From a virus, in the IMG/VR virus record IMGVR_UViG_3300025217_000022, positions 1 through 40,630 of that record: DNA of 40,630 nucleotides; one strand, 5' to 3'. Both the position numbers and the translations under genes were made by a program. The notes beneath the pieces were generated by a model. The model made no database searches. It was given only the letters and a program-made list of their open reading frames with translations, and was not told the origin of the DNA. Shown here piece by piece: positions 7,501 through 15,718 of the stretch (its first letter is position 1; the number at the start of each line of letters is the position of its first letter).

Positions 7501-9832
7501 GCACCTCGCCGGAGGCCGGATCGACGTAGAAGCCCGCATCGCGGAATGTCTCGCGCGTCCTGTTCGCTTCACTGGCGACCCGCGCAACGGTGGCGCTGAT
7601 CTGGTCCATAGCGCTTTCCAGCGTGCGACGTGACGCGTCGCTGGCAGCGCCGATGTCGGGCAGGCGGATGCGGCCCAGCACCGCTACCGCGCCATCGGCA
7701 GTTTCGAACTGGAGAGTGCCGTCCGGCTGCAACGCCAGTTGCCCGGCTACATCAGGCACCGCGACCTGTCCGAGCGCTACTTTGATGTCGGCATTATCGG
7801 GATAGGGTTGATATTGAAGAACGCCGTCGGCGGCCAGCGACAGAAGGTCGTTCCGCAGCAGGCCGGGCGGTGCGGGTATGCCGGGGATCTCCGGGATCTC
7901 GATATCCACGCCGATCGTGCCGCCTACGTTCGCACCGTCCTCGATACCCGAGAGCTTGCCGACGCCTGTGACGGCCGACAGAATTATGAAGTCACCGTCG
8001 ATCTGCTCGACGCGGTAACCTATGCGGACCTGATATCCCGTCTCGCTTTCGAGCGGAGCAATCACATGCTGCACAGGTGCATTGGCCGACACGATCGCGG
8101 CACGGTTCCAATCGCCTTCCCCGACCTTGCGATAGTCAATCAGCACCGCGTCGGCGCTGGGCATGTCGCTTTCACCGACAACGACGATCGCGGGCAGGCC
8201 TTCACCGGTGGTGGTGCCGGTCGCGGCCCAGCTGGTGGTGATCGGCGCGGGCGGCTTCAGGTCAGGCGGCGTAAGACTGAAGGGCGCTGGCGGCGTGGTG
8301 GATTGGCCCAGCGCATAGGCATGCTTGGAATAGGTTTCCGTCTGCGCCGAGAAAGACACCTTGCCGGTCGCCGGATCTGGCGCGCGCCGAGTAATAAGGA
8401 TCGGCTGATTGGCCAGTCCCTCTTCCGGTACGTTGAGCAGGACGACGTCGCCAGTCTTGAGGCCGATCCATTCTGGCCCCGTTGTGAAAGTGATCGGACC
8501 GGCTTCGCGGCTGTTGACGATGTCGTAGGCCGCGAGTTGGCCCGGCTGCATCGCCGTCTCGCCGGAAAAGACCTGCACCAGCGGATAGTCGATTTCTTTG
8601 GTGCGCTGGCCTTTATCGGCCGTGACATATTCGGGAACCGTGATCGCGGTACCGGAGATGACCGACCAATCGCTGTCTTCGTCCACATAGCGTGGAATGA
8701 CGCTGTTGAACCGATCGCGGCGGCTCTTGGTGGCGGCGATCGACAGGCTGCCAAGTAGATGGCGGCTTTCGATAGTGGCGATGGCGGTGCGCGGCGTCGA
8801 CACCATGCAGCCGATCATGGCTCCGGTCTTCGTCGGCCGTGCGCCACCGGCTTGCAGGATCCGCTTGAGCGTGTCCCACTTGCTATCCGTCGTCCATTCG
8901 ACCCCGCCGACCTTCCAGGCGTTCGCATCGCAGACGTTCGCGCACTCGACAAAATCGCCGATGCGGATTGTCGGCACCGGCGCGCCGATCCCACAGGTCC
9001 GCTTGCCATTCTGCCAGCGGCCCAGCGCCCAGGTCAGGGCGTGAAGACCCGGATTCTGCGACCATACATAGGTCGCCTCGTTGAGCGCGCGGCACGGACC
9101 GGAGCCACCGGGATAGGTGCTGTCGAGGCGCGGATCATAGACGCGGACCCATTTGCCGATCCATGCGGGTTCCGGCGCGCCCGCGCCATACATCTCACCC
9201 TCTTTGTTGTAGCGCAGCGCCCACATGGCGTGGGTGATGCCCGAAAGCCGGTGTTGGGCCGTCCAGCCGGGCGCAGCCCCACCGCCCAGCGTCAGCGCCA
9301 GCGCGCTGGCCTGCGGTCCGCCCATGTGGAGCTTCTGCCCCTGATAGTCGCGATAGTTGCCGACGGCGTTGCCGCTGCCGTCGAACGTCACCACCTCGTT
9401 ATCGATAGTGAACCGCTCGAGCTGCTCGATCTGGCCGCCGATGCTGAGCAATGCGCCAAACCATAGCAGGTCATTGAACTTGGTGTAGCCCGGCCGCGTG
9501 TTGGTGTCGGCGAAGAAGCGCAGGCCCGACATGCGCGTCCGGCCCATGGCATAGGGCAGACCGCTTTGCGGGTTCGTCTGGAAAGACGTGGCGCTGCCCT
9601 GATTGGACATGCCCGGCGCAGTTGCAGCTGACACGGCGGACAGGACACCGGCGGCTAGGCCGCCATATGTGCCGATCGCGGCGAGCGTGGATGCCGATAC
9701 GCCCGCAACACCGCCGGCGGTCGCTGCCGTCGTGGCGGTTGCGGCGACGGCAGGCGCGGCAAGGCCTGCCGTGGTAGCGACCAGCGCCACCGCGCCGACC
9801 ACCAGCGCGGCCTTGCGCATGAAGCCGGACAT
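4532..9832 (-). CDS. Central tail tip protein (J-like) with long repeat region
   Basis: At 1766 residues, the largest protein of the phage, placed where lambda J or GTA gp15 lies. It should form the tip below the hub and contact the host. Residues 1-70 are a hydrophobic Ala/Gly-rich lead. Residues 75 to about 530 are the conserved tail-tip part (QSGLPYAMGRTRMSG, FDGSGN, EYVTADKGQRTKEIDYPLVQ). About 530-690 contains fibronectin-like strands. From about 760 to 1600 follows a long coiled-coil stalk made of two repeat families, then a GRTAISFKI / GGNTKILGNI segment as in DUF1983-type tips, and a C-terminal beta domain of about 110 residues. The ATG overlaps the upstream stop (TAATG). Confidence 0.85.
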   Translation of the reverse strand: MSGFMRKAALVVGAVALVATTAGLAAPAVAATATTAATAGGVAGVSASTLAAIGTYGGLAAGVLSAVSAATAPGMSNQGSATSFQTNPQSGLPYAMGRTRMSGLRFFADTNTRPGYTKFNDLLWFGALLSIGGQIEQLERFTIDNEVVTFDGSGNAVGNYRDYQGQKLHMGGPQASALALTLGGGAAPGWTAQHRLSGITHAMWALRYNKEGEMYGAGAPEPAWIGKWVRVYDPRLDSTYPGGSGPCRALNEATYVWSQNPGLHALTWALGRWQNGKRTCGIGAPVPTIRIGDFVECANVCDANAWKVGGVEWTTDSKWDTLKRILQAGGARPTKTGAMIGCMVSTPRTAIATIESRHLLGSLSIAATKSRRDRFNSVIPRYVDEDSDWSVISGTAITVPEYVTADKGQRTKEIDYPLVQVFSGETAMQPGQLAAYDIVNSREAGPITFTTGPEWIGLKTGDVVLLNVPEEGLANQPILITRRAPDPATGKVSFSAQTETYSKHAYALGQSTTPPAPFSLTPPDLKPPAPITTSWAATGTTTGEGLPAIVVVGESDMPSADAVLIDYRKVGEGDWNRAAIVSANAPVQHVIAPLESETGYQVRIGYRVEQIDGDFIILSAVTGVGKLSGIEDGANVGGTIGVDIEIPEIPGIPAPPGLLRNDLLSLAADGVLQYQPYPDNADIKVALGQVAVPDVAGQLALQPDGTLQFETADGAVAVLGRIRLPDIGAASDASRRTLESAMDQISATVARVASEANRTRETFRDAGFYVDPASGEVRISAVDQTREQVSEAYIRLSAAESLISLSATRTYVNNAIASAVLDPSQVPIFEGLEVRITSAEVRLDGADAALALKAEAVEVSDLSARVTTAQESIDALAGQISLKVDSVDFNAVVARVASAEQVIEALGDTASITQALTAVRMLPDATADAQESALRAILAGDAARRYQVASLASARTELTAKINEDGSAQARARDELAVRVGAAEAYALQETQVRASETQALTIQVSQLSAQFNDSRATFTAQIATLASETEALAARSQALEAGVGENTAAIEEEQAARIAEDGTIRASATEAVTAARGLTGRVDTMLDLVIRELLQGDARSRQLSGALAAARQEITAKINGDVEAVVARVSLLLARMGAAEAAIVIEEIARATQYEAVARQITTLSATIDGANATFTQQIGALVTGALAATLRMDAMQSAIGNNAGAIENEASTRADADGRIEAAARQTVAAVRGVDGSAAAAAEQALRALLTGDAAKRDAKGAIAAARQEVTARVTADMEVMVQRVTVLLARLGLAEASIALEQFTTATALAAIAKQIETLSASIDGVRATVTAETLARADQDTALAQQITELSAQVTDELSDLTATITQAGQASVDRDNALAFTIEELRAEKNEGDAALVAQATTDRQARIDGDDVLASSIDTLRAEKDDDVAGVIAEVNTERQARIDGNLAIAASVEELRAKKDADDEAIKAQASLERQARIDGDMAIASSVDALRVEKNDDIGDVRAEVTEERQARIDKDAVVAASVESLRAEKNNDLGELSAELSDERQARIDEDGALAADVDTVRATVNGHTAEITEQRAVLVDLEGRTAISFKIAATDPDGTTYIEIERQSGTGQIVLGGNTKILGNIVTPGTITAREIEAAGVTKTVEATNPNAVALSPSTNDIVSLPVVMARPGTIIVMAAYQFVIASGGAWSAIISVGDTVLQSGSNDVDRYASFMRSYEAPAPGTYVVRAKAARTAGSVSINAGGCSLLVLRTYV
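5130..5830 (-). repeat. Seven 108-bp (36-residue) repeats in the tail tip gene
   Basis: The motif RQARID recurs with an exact 108-bp period; the matching DNA starts at 5163, 5271, 5379, 5487 and 5595. Two more diverged copies (QASVDRD, ARADQD) continue the same spacing at about 5703 and 5811. Each unit reads roughly RQARIDGDxAIAxSVxxLRAEK followed by 14 variable residues, a charged helical coiled-coil pattern. Confidence 0.9.
5830..7030 (-). repeat. Imperfect 471-bp (157-residue) repeats in the tail tip gene
   Basis: Three copies of a block beginning with I/L-L-x-GDA-(A/R)-(R/K) and running into AAARQE(I/V)TA(K/R) are spaced 471 bp apart (GDA codons at about 7010, 6539 and 6068). Copies two and three are closest to each other. 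The third is cut short where the 36-residue repeats begin. Confidence 0.7.
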
Positions 9833-10254
9833 TAGAGGACGCTCCAGGCGATATCTGGCTTCACGTCTATGGCGACCAGGCCTTGATCCAGATGGTCTTC
9901 ATGGAAGCCCAGCACATGGTTGTTCCCGGCATAGATCCCGATCGCGTCGATCCCGGCGTGCCCCTCATTCATGATGATGTCGCCCAGCAGCAGTCGCGAA
10001 TAGGGAATACGGGAAAGGCCGAGGCTATCGACCAGGGCAGGCAGTCCATCGAAACCCATGCGCGCGATTGCCCGGCGCGCGGTCAGCGCCGACCCATAGG
10101 CGCCCGCCTTGCTGATGCGGACAGGATAGCCGAGCTTCTTAAGGTGAAACGCTGCGACCTTCGCGCAATCGACCTTCCCCCAGGCGAACGGACGGCCGCG
10201 ATAGCGCGCCATCGTCGCCTCGATCGCGGCGTGGCGTCGTTCCAGCGGCGTCAT
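9832..10254 (-). CDS. NlpC/P60-like tail peptidase (DUF6950-like)
   Basis: 140 residues in the slot of lambda K or GTA gp14, a cysteine peptidase carried in the tail tip that opens a small hole in peptidoglycan at infection. Visible: RYRGRPFAWGKVDCAKVAAFHL near residues 15-37, where WGKxDC supplies the likely nucleophile Cys, then YGSALTARRA, LLLGDII and later GHAGIDAIGIYAG with a candidate catalytic His. The YGS and GDI elements are those of DUF6950 proteins. The ATG at 10254 makes an ATGA overlap with the upstream stop and is chosen over a GTG-type start five codons earlier. It also overlaps the tip gene downstream by one base. Confidence 0.75.
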   Translation of the reverse strand: MTPLERRHAAIEATMARYRGRPFAWGKVDCAKVAAFHLKKLGYPVRISKAGAYGSALTARRAIARMGFDGLPALVDSLGLSRIPYSRLLLGDIIMNEGHAGIDAIGIYAGNNHVLGFHEDHLDQGLVAIDVKPDIAWSVL

Positions 10255-10898
10255 CGCGCCTGATTCCATGACTGGACTGCTGCGACAGCACCAGAGATAC
10301 CCGTGCGCGACGTCATGCGGCCCTTGGGCGGCTTCACGCCCCAGTAGAGATTGACGTCAGTCCCGGTCATATATTCAAGCCCCAGTTCCCCTGGCCAGAT
10401 TGATTGATGCCAGCCGTTGGAGGCGCGCTGGCCTTCCTCGACCTCAAACAGCCGTTCGAACACACTGACGATCGAGAACTCGACCGTGCGCTCGCCTCGT
10501 TCGCTGACGCCGATCACCGGCACGTCAATCTCGCCCAGGAACAGGATTTCCGGCGTCCCGATGACGGCTCCGCTCGCACTGTTCACCGCGCCCACCATGA
10601 TCGTGGCGACGCTGCCCTGCATGTTAGGGTGCGACAGAACGGCAGCGGCGCTGACGTCCGGCGGGAACAGCGTCACCGTGACCTCCGGCGCGCTGTCCTC
10701 CATGTCCTCATCCATTTCCGACAAGGCTGCGATCGTCCCAAACGTACTGTCCTGTCCCCGATAGATCTCCGACCCAATCTGCAACACGGCGGACCCATCG
10801 AGCAGCCGCAGGGTATAATCCGGCAATTCGATCTTCAGCGCACCGAACAGAAGGGGCGCGGGCGCAGCGAGCGCGTTTTTGAGCGCAGCGTCCATCAT
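10251..10898 (-). CDS. Tail hub/tip assembly protein (gpL/DUF2163 position)
   Basis: 215 residues between the distal tail protein and the NlpC-like peptidase, the place of lambda L or GTA gp13. The sequence is beta-rich with an opening helix (MDAALKNALAAPAPL) and the strands LLFGALKIELPDYTLRLLDGS, EVTVTLFP and RTVEFSIVSVFERLFEVEEG, then GWHQSIWPGELGLEYMT near the C-terminus. Such hub proteins connect tail tube to central fibre. No Cys cluster for an iron-sulfur centre is visible. The start ATG overlaps the upstream stop (ATGA). Family assignment rests on order and general character, so only the role, not the name, is secure. Confidence 0.7.
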   Translation of the reverse strand: MMDAALKNALAAPAPLLFGALKIELPDYTLRLLDGSAVLQIGSEIYRGQDSTFGTIAALSEMDEDMEDSAPEVTVTLFPPDVSAAAVLSHPNMQGSVATIMVGAVNSASGAVIGTPEILFLGEIDVPVIGVSERGERTVEFSIVSVFERLFEVEEGQRASNGWHQSIWPGELGLEYMTGTDVNLYWGVKPPKGRMTSRTGISGAVAAVQSWNQAR

Positions 10899-11497
10899 GC
10901 ACCTTCCGACAGGGTAAAGCTGAAGCTGGCGAGCCGATCGACGCTGATCTGCCAGGACAATTCTTCACCCGGCGACACAAGTCCTTCGATCATCGGCGGC
11001 GCGATCTCCACAATGTCATTGTTCGACAGGTTGGTCCGCAGCATTGGCCAGATGTTCGCATTGAGCGTGCCATCGCCGCCCACGGTGCCGTCCGCCGCGA
11101 AAATATGAAGGTAGCGGCGCGCGGCGTGGACGATGGACAGGAATTGCCCTTCCTTCGCTTGGTAGCCCGCCGTCATACCTTTGAGCGGTACTGCGGTGCC
11201 GGAAACGATCGCTGCGGCGACGCGTGCCGCACCTGGTGCGCCGGTGTCAAAATCTGGCTGCGGAAATACCATCCGCAGGCGATCTTCCCGCGCGCGCAAC
11301 AGGCGGGACTGGATAATCAGGGCTTCGCCACGCGTTTGAGCAGGTGGGAGAGTTAAACGAACGCCAAACCGCGTACCCAGACGATTGATGCGCTGTTCGG
11401 GGCCGCCAAGAAAGGGCGTCAGCACAGTGCCGAAGTCGCGGAGGAAAGGCGTGGCACCGTTCGGTACCACCCAATCGGGCATAACAATGACTGTCAT
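10895..11497 (-). CDS. Distal tail protein (tail tip, gpM position)
   Basis: 200 residues directly after the tape measure gene, the usual place of the distal tail or gpM-like protein that caps the tube. Visible: INRLGTRFGVRLTLPP, an Ala-rich linker, then GQFLSIVHAARRYLHIFA and WPMLRTNLSNNDIVEIAPP, and a C-terminal strand pair (LSWQISVDRLASFSFTLSEG) typical of tail-tube-like beta sandwiches. The start ATG follows the tape measure stop by 2 nt, and the gene ends in an ATGA overlap with the next gene. Its role is inferred mainly from order; homology to distal tail proteins could be tested by structure comparison. Confidence 0.65.
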   Translation of the reverse strand: MTVIVMPDWVVPNGATPFLRDFGTVLTPFLGGPEQRINRLGTRFGVRLTLPPAQTRGEALIIQSRLLRAREDRLRMVFPQPDFDTGAPGAARVAAAIVSGTAVPLKGMTAGYQAKEGQFLSIVHAARRYLHIFAADGTVGGDGTLNANIWPMLRTNLSNNDIVEIAPPMIEGLVSPGEELSWQISVDRLASFSFTLSEGA

Positions 11498-11499
11498 GA

Positions 11500-14400
11500 T
11501 TACCTTCCGGGAATGCGGCGGCGGGCGGAGCGGGTAGCGTCACTGCCTGCGGCAGACCGCGCTTGCAGGCCGGATGCGACCGACATAGGTGCTGCCACGC
11601 TTGCCGCACGGCCGTCGACCACGGCATCGAAATAGGGTGACGGCACCACCTCGACGCGAGCCGTTCCACTATTGTCGTTGCCTGGCTTGCGGATGTCGAC
11701 CATCTCGCCCTTCGTCAGACGCATGGACACGACGTTGGCATCGACGCCCGACATGCCGCCGACCTTGAACGATCCGCCCGTGTTGAAGGCTGGAACGGAG
11801 GCGACATCCAGCAAACCGGGCTTCAAGTTGACTGCCAGTGAACCGACATTGCTATATGCGGCCTCCAGCGATCCGGCGATGGCATTCCCGCCGCCGAAGA
11901 GACCGCCCACCGCGCCGAGGATGCTGCCGAACAGACCTTTGCCGCCGCCCGACGATCCGCCCCGCCCGATATTGGAGAACAGCTTCATCACCAAGTCGGC
12001 GAGCGAATTGATCGCCTCTTCCATCCCGCGGGCAATCCGGTCCCGCCACCAGTTTTTGAACCAGTCGCCGATGTTCCCGTCCAACGCGGAACGGATGCCA
12101 TCCTTGAATGTCGCTCGAACATTGCCAACCATGCGGGCACGGTCTTCCTGGTCCCATTCGGTCGCGGCCTGGGCGACAGCAGCATCGCGATCGATCGACC
12201 TGCTTTCCTCAAGCTCGCGCGCACGCGAGCGGATATCGATCTCACGCTGAAGGGCTTTGATCTTGACTTCGCTATCACCGCGATCCTGCGCCATCCGCAA
12301 AGCCCGGTCGGCCTTGTCATCGGCGATCCACCGCGCGCGAACAGCCGCACGCGCTTCATCCATTCGGAACTGATCGGATTCCGCCAGTCGCGTCGCTTCG
12401 GCCAGATTTTTCGTCTGCTCATAATAGTAGGCGATGCGCCGCTTCAGCTCTTCCTGACGCTCCAGGCTGTCTACCAGCGCCTGATCACGACCAAGGCGCG
12501 CGACCTCGATCGACACCGACAAGCGCTCGGCGGCCAACTCCTTTGCGACCGCCGCCGTCCGCGCCGACTGCAACAGGTTCATATCGCGGTTGGCCGCAAT
12601 CTTGGCCTGGTCGAGCGACATGCCGGTCCGCTGATACGCTTCGATCTGCCGAGACAGGGCTAGTTGATCCTGCATGCGCTGTTCGGCCGCGTGATCGCCC
12701 CGCAACCGCGCCGCCTCCAGTTCGGCCTGCATCTTGATTTGCTGACGATTATCGGCGTCATACTGGGTGTTGCGCCCCTTACCGCCGCCGCCCCTTTTGG
12801 CTTTGCCCGCCTCATCAAAATTGACGGTACGACCAGCGCCCGCCGCCGACTTGGGTGCGGCCACGGGCGCCGGAGCCGCCGGTGCGCCGCCGGATTGATC
12901 CGGTTTGGCACCGCCAAGGCCCAGACGCTCCTTCAGCGCCGCGTACTTGTCGCCGATCCACTTCGCCGCGTTTCCGATCCAGGTCATCAGCCCGCCGAAC
13001 TTGTCGACCAGCCAGCCCTTCACGCCTTCATAGACGCCCTTCGCGGCGGCAGTGACGTTGGGGAAAGCGGAGGCGACCCAATTGACCGCGCCAGCGACAA
13101 GGGACGTGAAACCATCGGCAACGCTCCCGAACGCATCGACCAACCAGGCCTTGGCGCTGTCATAGACCGCCTGCAACGCCCCACCGATTCCAGGCAAGAC
13201 TGCGTCAGCAACTTTGATGATGGTCTGTAGCGCAGCATCGACCGCCGCCGCTGCTGCCGTCCATGCCCCGGCGAAATCGCCAGATAGCAGGGCGGCAACA
13301 GCCTGAACCACATTGTCGATGACGGACACGATTCCGCTGATGGCGGTGACAGCGACGTTGATGGTGGCAACCAAGGTAACACCCAATAGTTCGATCAATC
13401 CGGCGACGATAGTGCCAACGACGTCGAGGACGCCGCCAAGAAGCGACATCAACCCGCCGAAAGCAGAGCCGATCGGGCCGTTCACGACATTGGCGACCAC
13501 GCTGCCGACCTGGGCGAACAGTGCCGCAAGGGGCGGGCCTAGAACCTGCGTCGCGATATCCCACACCCGCTGAAGGGCAGGAACGACACTGTCTTTGAAC
13601 AGGAGGAACGCGCCAATCGCCCAGCCTATCGGACCAGTCAGACCAAGGAAGGCCCGCGCAGCCATGCCCAAACCAGCGGTCAACGCGCGGGCGGCGCCAA
13701 ATTCCAGCAAGGTCGAGAGCAAGGCCTCAGCCGGGGCTACAATGAACGATATGGCGCGCCCGATCATGCCGAACGATTTGGCAAGCCGGACCAGTACCAC
13801 CTTTGCCACAAGGCCCAAGACGGCGACGAGCGGCCCTAGCGCGGCAACCAGCGCCCCGATAATGACGCCAACTTTCAAGAGAGCCGGGTTGGCGCGGGCG
13901 ATGGACTCCAGCATCTCGGCAAAAGCTGTCTTCACCGATGTGATGAGTGCGGTCAGACCGGCTTCGCCGATGGCGATCTTCACGCTTTCGAAGGCATTGG
14001 CCACGCGCTGAGTAGCCGCCGCTTCGCCCTCCAGGCGCTTGTCGATCTTCGCGCCGACGTCACCGCGCATGATCTCGTTCTGGACGTCAAGGATGCCCTG
14101 CCGTCCCTTTTCCATCAAGGCGATCGCGGTGCGCGATGCGTCAGAGCCAAATATGGTCTTGAGGGCTTCGGTCTTCGATTTATCCGACAGATTGCCCAGC
14201 GCCTTGCGCAGGATCTCGGCCTGTTCGGCTAACGGCTTCATGCGCCCGGTTTTTAGATCGAAAAATTCTATACCGAGCAGCTTCATCGCATGATCGGCCT
14301 CCCTCGACACCGGCACAAGGCTTTGAATATAGGTCTTGAAGCTGGTGCCAGCATCGGAGCCGCTGCTAAATTGCGTGCTGGTGGCGGCCACCGCCGTCGC

Positions 14401-15063
14401 AAAATCGCGGAAGCTGATACCGGCTGCCGCCGCAACGCCGCCGCCCTGCGCCACAGCAAGCTGGAAATCCTCAAAGCCGAACTTCGACGCGTCGAGCGCG
14501 CCCACCACGTCATTGACGACGGCAGGCAATTCCGCTGTCGTCGCTTTGAACTGGCCCATCACATCGGTGACCAGGCTAGCAGCGGGCGTGACGTTCACCA
14601 TCCCGGCGGCGGCAAGATCGAGAGTTGCTTTGAGCGCACCGCCCAGAATGTCGGACGTCGCCACACCGGCCAGCCCGAGCGCTTCGATACCATCCGCCGC
14701 GTCGGTGGCACCTTTGCCTACCGCCGGACCGAGCGATTTCGCCTGATCGGACAGCTGCTTGAGCTCTTTGCCAGTGACACCCTGAAGGGCGGCTTCGACA
14801 CGCTTCATCGATGCTTCGAACGTGCTGGCGGTTTTGTTCGAGGCCGCCGCCAGCGCGCCTAATGGCACAGTCAGGCCCGCCGTCATGCTGACGCCGACGA
14901 TCCGCATCTTGCGGGTCATGTCATCTAGGGCCGACCCCAGCTGCTCAAAGGATCCCTTGAGACCGGCAAGATCGCCGCGCGCCTTGCTGACGGCAGGCGC
15001 CCAATCATTGGTGTCGAGGACGAGGACACCCCGAAGAGCGCCAATGACGGCGGGACTGCTCAT
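11500..15063 (-). CDS. Tail tape measure protein
   Basis: Sets tail length and is ejected during infection. 1187 residues. The N-terminal region (about 55-360) carries the conserved tape measure domain: TASTFEASMKRVEAALQG, LGPAVGKGATDAADGIEALGLAG and LKTIFGSDASRTAI. Several long hydrophobic stretches lie between about 390 and 620 (GALVAALGPLVAVLGLV, VVGTIVAGLIELLGV), followed by a charged coiled coil (about 740-960) and a Gly-rich C-terminus ending in FNTGGSFKVGGMSGVD, common to siphophage tape measures. ATG at 15063 has AAGGG about 9 nt upstream; TTG one codon earlier is also open. At about 0.15 nm per residue the tail would be roughly 180 nm, so the virus is a siphophage. Confidence 0.92.
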   Translation of the reverse strand: MSSPAVIGALRGVLVLDTNDWAPAVSKARGDLAGLKGSFEQLGSALDDMTRKMRIVGVSMTAGLTVPLGALAAASNKTASTFEASMKRVEAALQGVTGKELKQLSDQAKSLGPAVGKGATDAADGIEALGLAGVATSDILGGALKATLDLAAAGMVNVTPAASLVTDVMGQFKATTAELPAVVNDVVGALDASKFGFEDFQLAVAQGGGVAAAAGISFRDFATAVAATSTQFSSGSDAGTSFKTYIQSLVPVSREADHAMKLLGIEFFDLKTGRMKPLAEQAEILRKALGNLSDKSKTEALKTIFGSDASRTAIALMEKGRQGILDVQNEIMRGDVGAKIDKRLEGEAAATQRVANAFESVKIAIGEAGLTALITSVKTAFAEMLESIARANPALLKVGVIIGALVAALGPLVAVLGLVAKVVLVRLAKSFGMIGRAISFIVAPAEALLSTLLEFGAARALTAGLGMAARAFLGLTGPIGWAIGAFLLFKDSVVPALQRVWDIATQVLGPPLAALFAQVGSVVANVVNGPIGSAFGGLMSLLGGVLDVVGTIVAGLIELLGVTLVATINVAVTAISGIVSVIDNVVQAVAALLSGDFAGAWTAAAAAVDAALQTIIKVADAVLPGIGGALQAVYDSAKAWLVDAFGSVADGFTSLVAGAVNWVASAFPNVTAAAKGVYEGVKGWLVDKFGGLMTWIGNAAKWIGDKYAALKERLGLGGAKPDQSGGAPAAPAPVAAPKSAAGAGRTVNFDEAGKAKRGGGGKGRNTQYDADNRQQIKMQAELEAARLRGDHAAEQRMQDQLALSRQIEAYQRTGMSLDQAKIAANRDMNLLQSARTAAVAKELAAERLSVSIEVARLGRDQALVDSLERQEELKRRIAYYYEQTKNLAEATRLAESDQFRMDEARAAVRARWIADDKADRALRMAQDRGDSEVKIKALQREIDIRSRARELEESRSIDRDAAVAQAATEWDQEDRARMVGNVRATFKDGIRSALDGNIGDWFKNWWRDRIARGMEEAINSLADLVMKLFSNIGRGGSSGGGKGLFGSILGAVGGLFGGGNAIAGSLEAAYSNVGSLAVNLKPGLLDVASVPAFNTGGSFKVGGMSGVDANVVSMRLTKGEMVDIRKPGNDNSGTARVEVVPSPYFDAVVDGRAASVAAPMSVASGLQARSAAGSDATRSARRRIPGR

Positions 15064-15068
15064 CAACT

Positions 15069-15715
15069 TTACCCTTTTATCGGTGCGGCGGCGGTCCAGA
15101 GGCGCGCCATGACCAAAAGCTGGTCGGCGGTCATCGGACGCTTTTTCTTTTCGCTACGACGCGGACCCGCGACGTCCTTCAGCGCAGGCATGGCTTTGGC
15201 TCGCTGGAGGGCGGCCGTCGTCCATGCAATCCATGCCCGGTCCTGATGGTCATTCTCGGCGGCGCGGCGTTTGCCATCGACCAGGATGCTCATCAGGCGC
15301 GGGGTGCTGCGAAAAAAGCTGTCGGCATCTGGACCGAGACCAAGCTCGGTCCAGATGGTCAGCGCCCTTTCCCAGTTCCAGTCTTCTTCGGCGTCGGCGC
15401 CTTTCCCTCCGCGCTCGCGTCGGGCGCAGGGAACGCCGCCTGGAATGCCTGGGCAATAATCTGGGCCGCAGGCTGCACGCCAAGCCGATGGATCATGTTG
15501 CCAGCTTCCAGATCCGACATCAGGCCGTGTTTGGCTTCTAAACCTACACGGAAGATTGACCGGATCAGGGTCGGACTGGCCAGCTTGTCGCCCACTTCAG
15601 CGACGTCAACGCCCAGATCATTCTCGATCGTGCAGAGCGCATTGAAATCGTAGAGCAGGATAAATTCCTGCCCTTCGATCTTGAAGGAAACTTCCCCCTT
15701 TACCGCATTGGCCAT
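15069..15715 (-). CDS. Frameshifted tail assembly chaperone (G-T-like fusion)
   Basis: Product made when ribosomes slip -1 at the heptamer G GGA AAG (15407-15401), read in phase as GGA-AAG in the upstream frame. After the slip the new frame is open with no stop to 15069. It first adds a segment including EEDWNWERALTIWTELGLG, then SFFRSTPRLMSILVDGKRR, and ends with the 74-codon stretch that otherwise looks like a separate small gene (from ATG 15293). The slip site is the same heptamer as lambda G/GT. The extension binds the tape measure in lambda, and the tape measure gene follows immediately here too. Frame arithmetic and absence of stops are seen directly; use of the slip in vivo is inference. 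About 215 residues in all. Confidence 0.75.
15359..15715 (-). CDS. Tail assembly chaperone, unshifted form (GTA gp10-like)
   Basis: 118-residue product of the 0 frame, a tail assembly chaperone of the gene-transfer-agent family that helps assemble the tube around the tape measure. Visible: VSFKIEGQEFILLYDFNALCTIENDLG, then LRSIF-like helix SPTLIRSIFRVGLEAKHG and IIAQAFQAAF. The tail past residue 100 is a Lys/Pro/Gly-rich linker, which is what remains when the ribosome does not slip. The ATG at 15715 has GGGGG about 7 nt upstream and follows the tail tube stop by 3 nt. The product ratio of this form to the fused form would be set by slip frequency. Confidence 0.85.
   Translation of the reverse strand: MANAVKGEVSFKIEGQEFILLYDFNALCTIENDLGVDVAEVGDKLASPTLIRSIFRVGLEAKHGLMSDLEAGNMIHRLGVQPAAQIIAQAFQAAFPAPDASAEGKAPTPKKTGTGKGR
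15401..15407 (-). promoter_or_regulatory. -1 frameshift slippery site GGGAAAG
   Basis: Heptamer G GGA AAG in correct phase with the upstream chaperone frame, 14 codons before its stop. A GCGCC/GGCGC pair that could form a short stem follows. A second GGGAAAG lies 33 nt further on but is out of the canonical phase. Confidence 0.75.
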
Positions 15716-15718
15716 GAC

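Noticed and set aside
7739-8758. 339-codon rightward frame opposite the tail tip gene
   Set aside because: Mirror frame of a GC-rich gene with a skewed Arg/Asp/Gly composition and no start signal. The tail tip gene on the other strand is certain.
15069-15293. Independent 74-residue gene
   Set aside because: It is the tail of an open -1 frame joined to the chaperone by an in-phase slippery heptamer and has no strong start of its own, so it is treated as part of the fusion.
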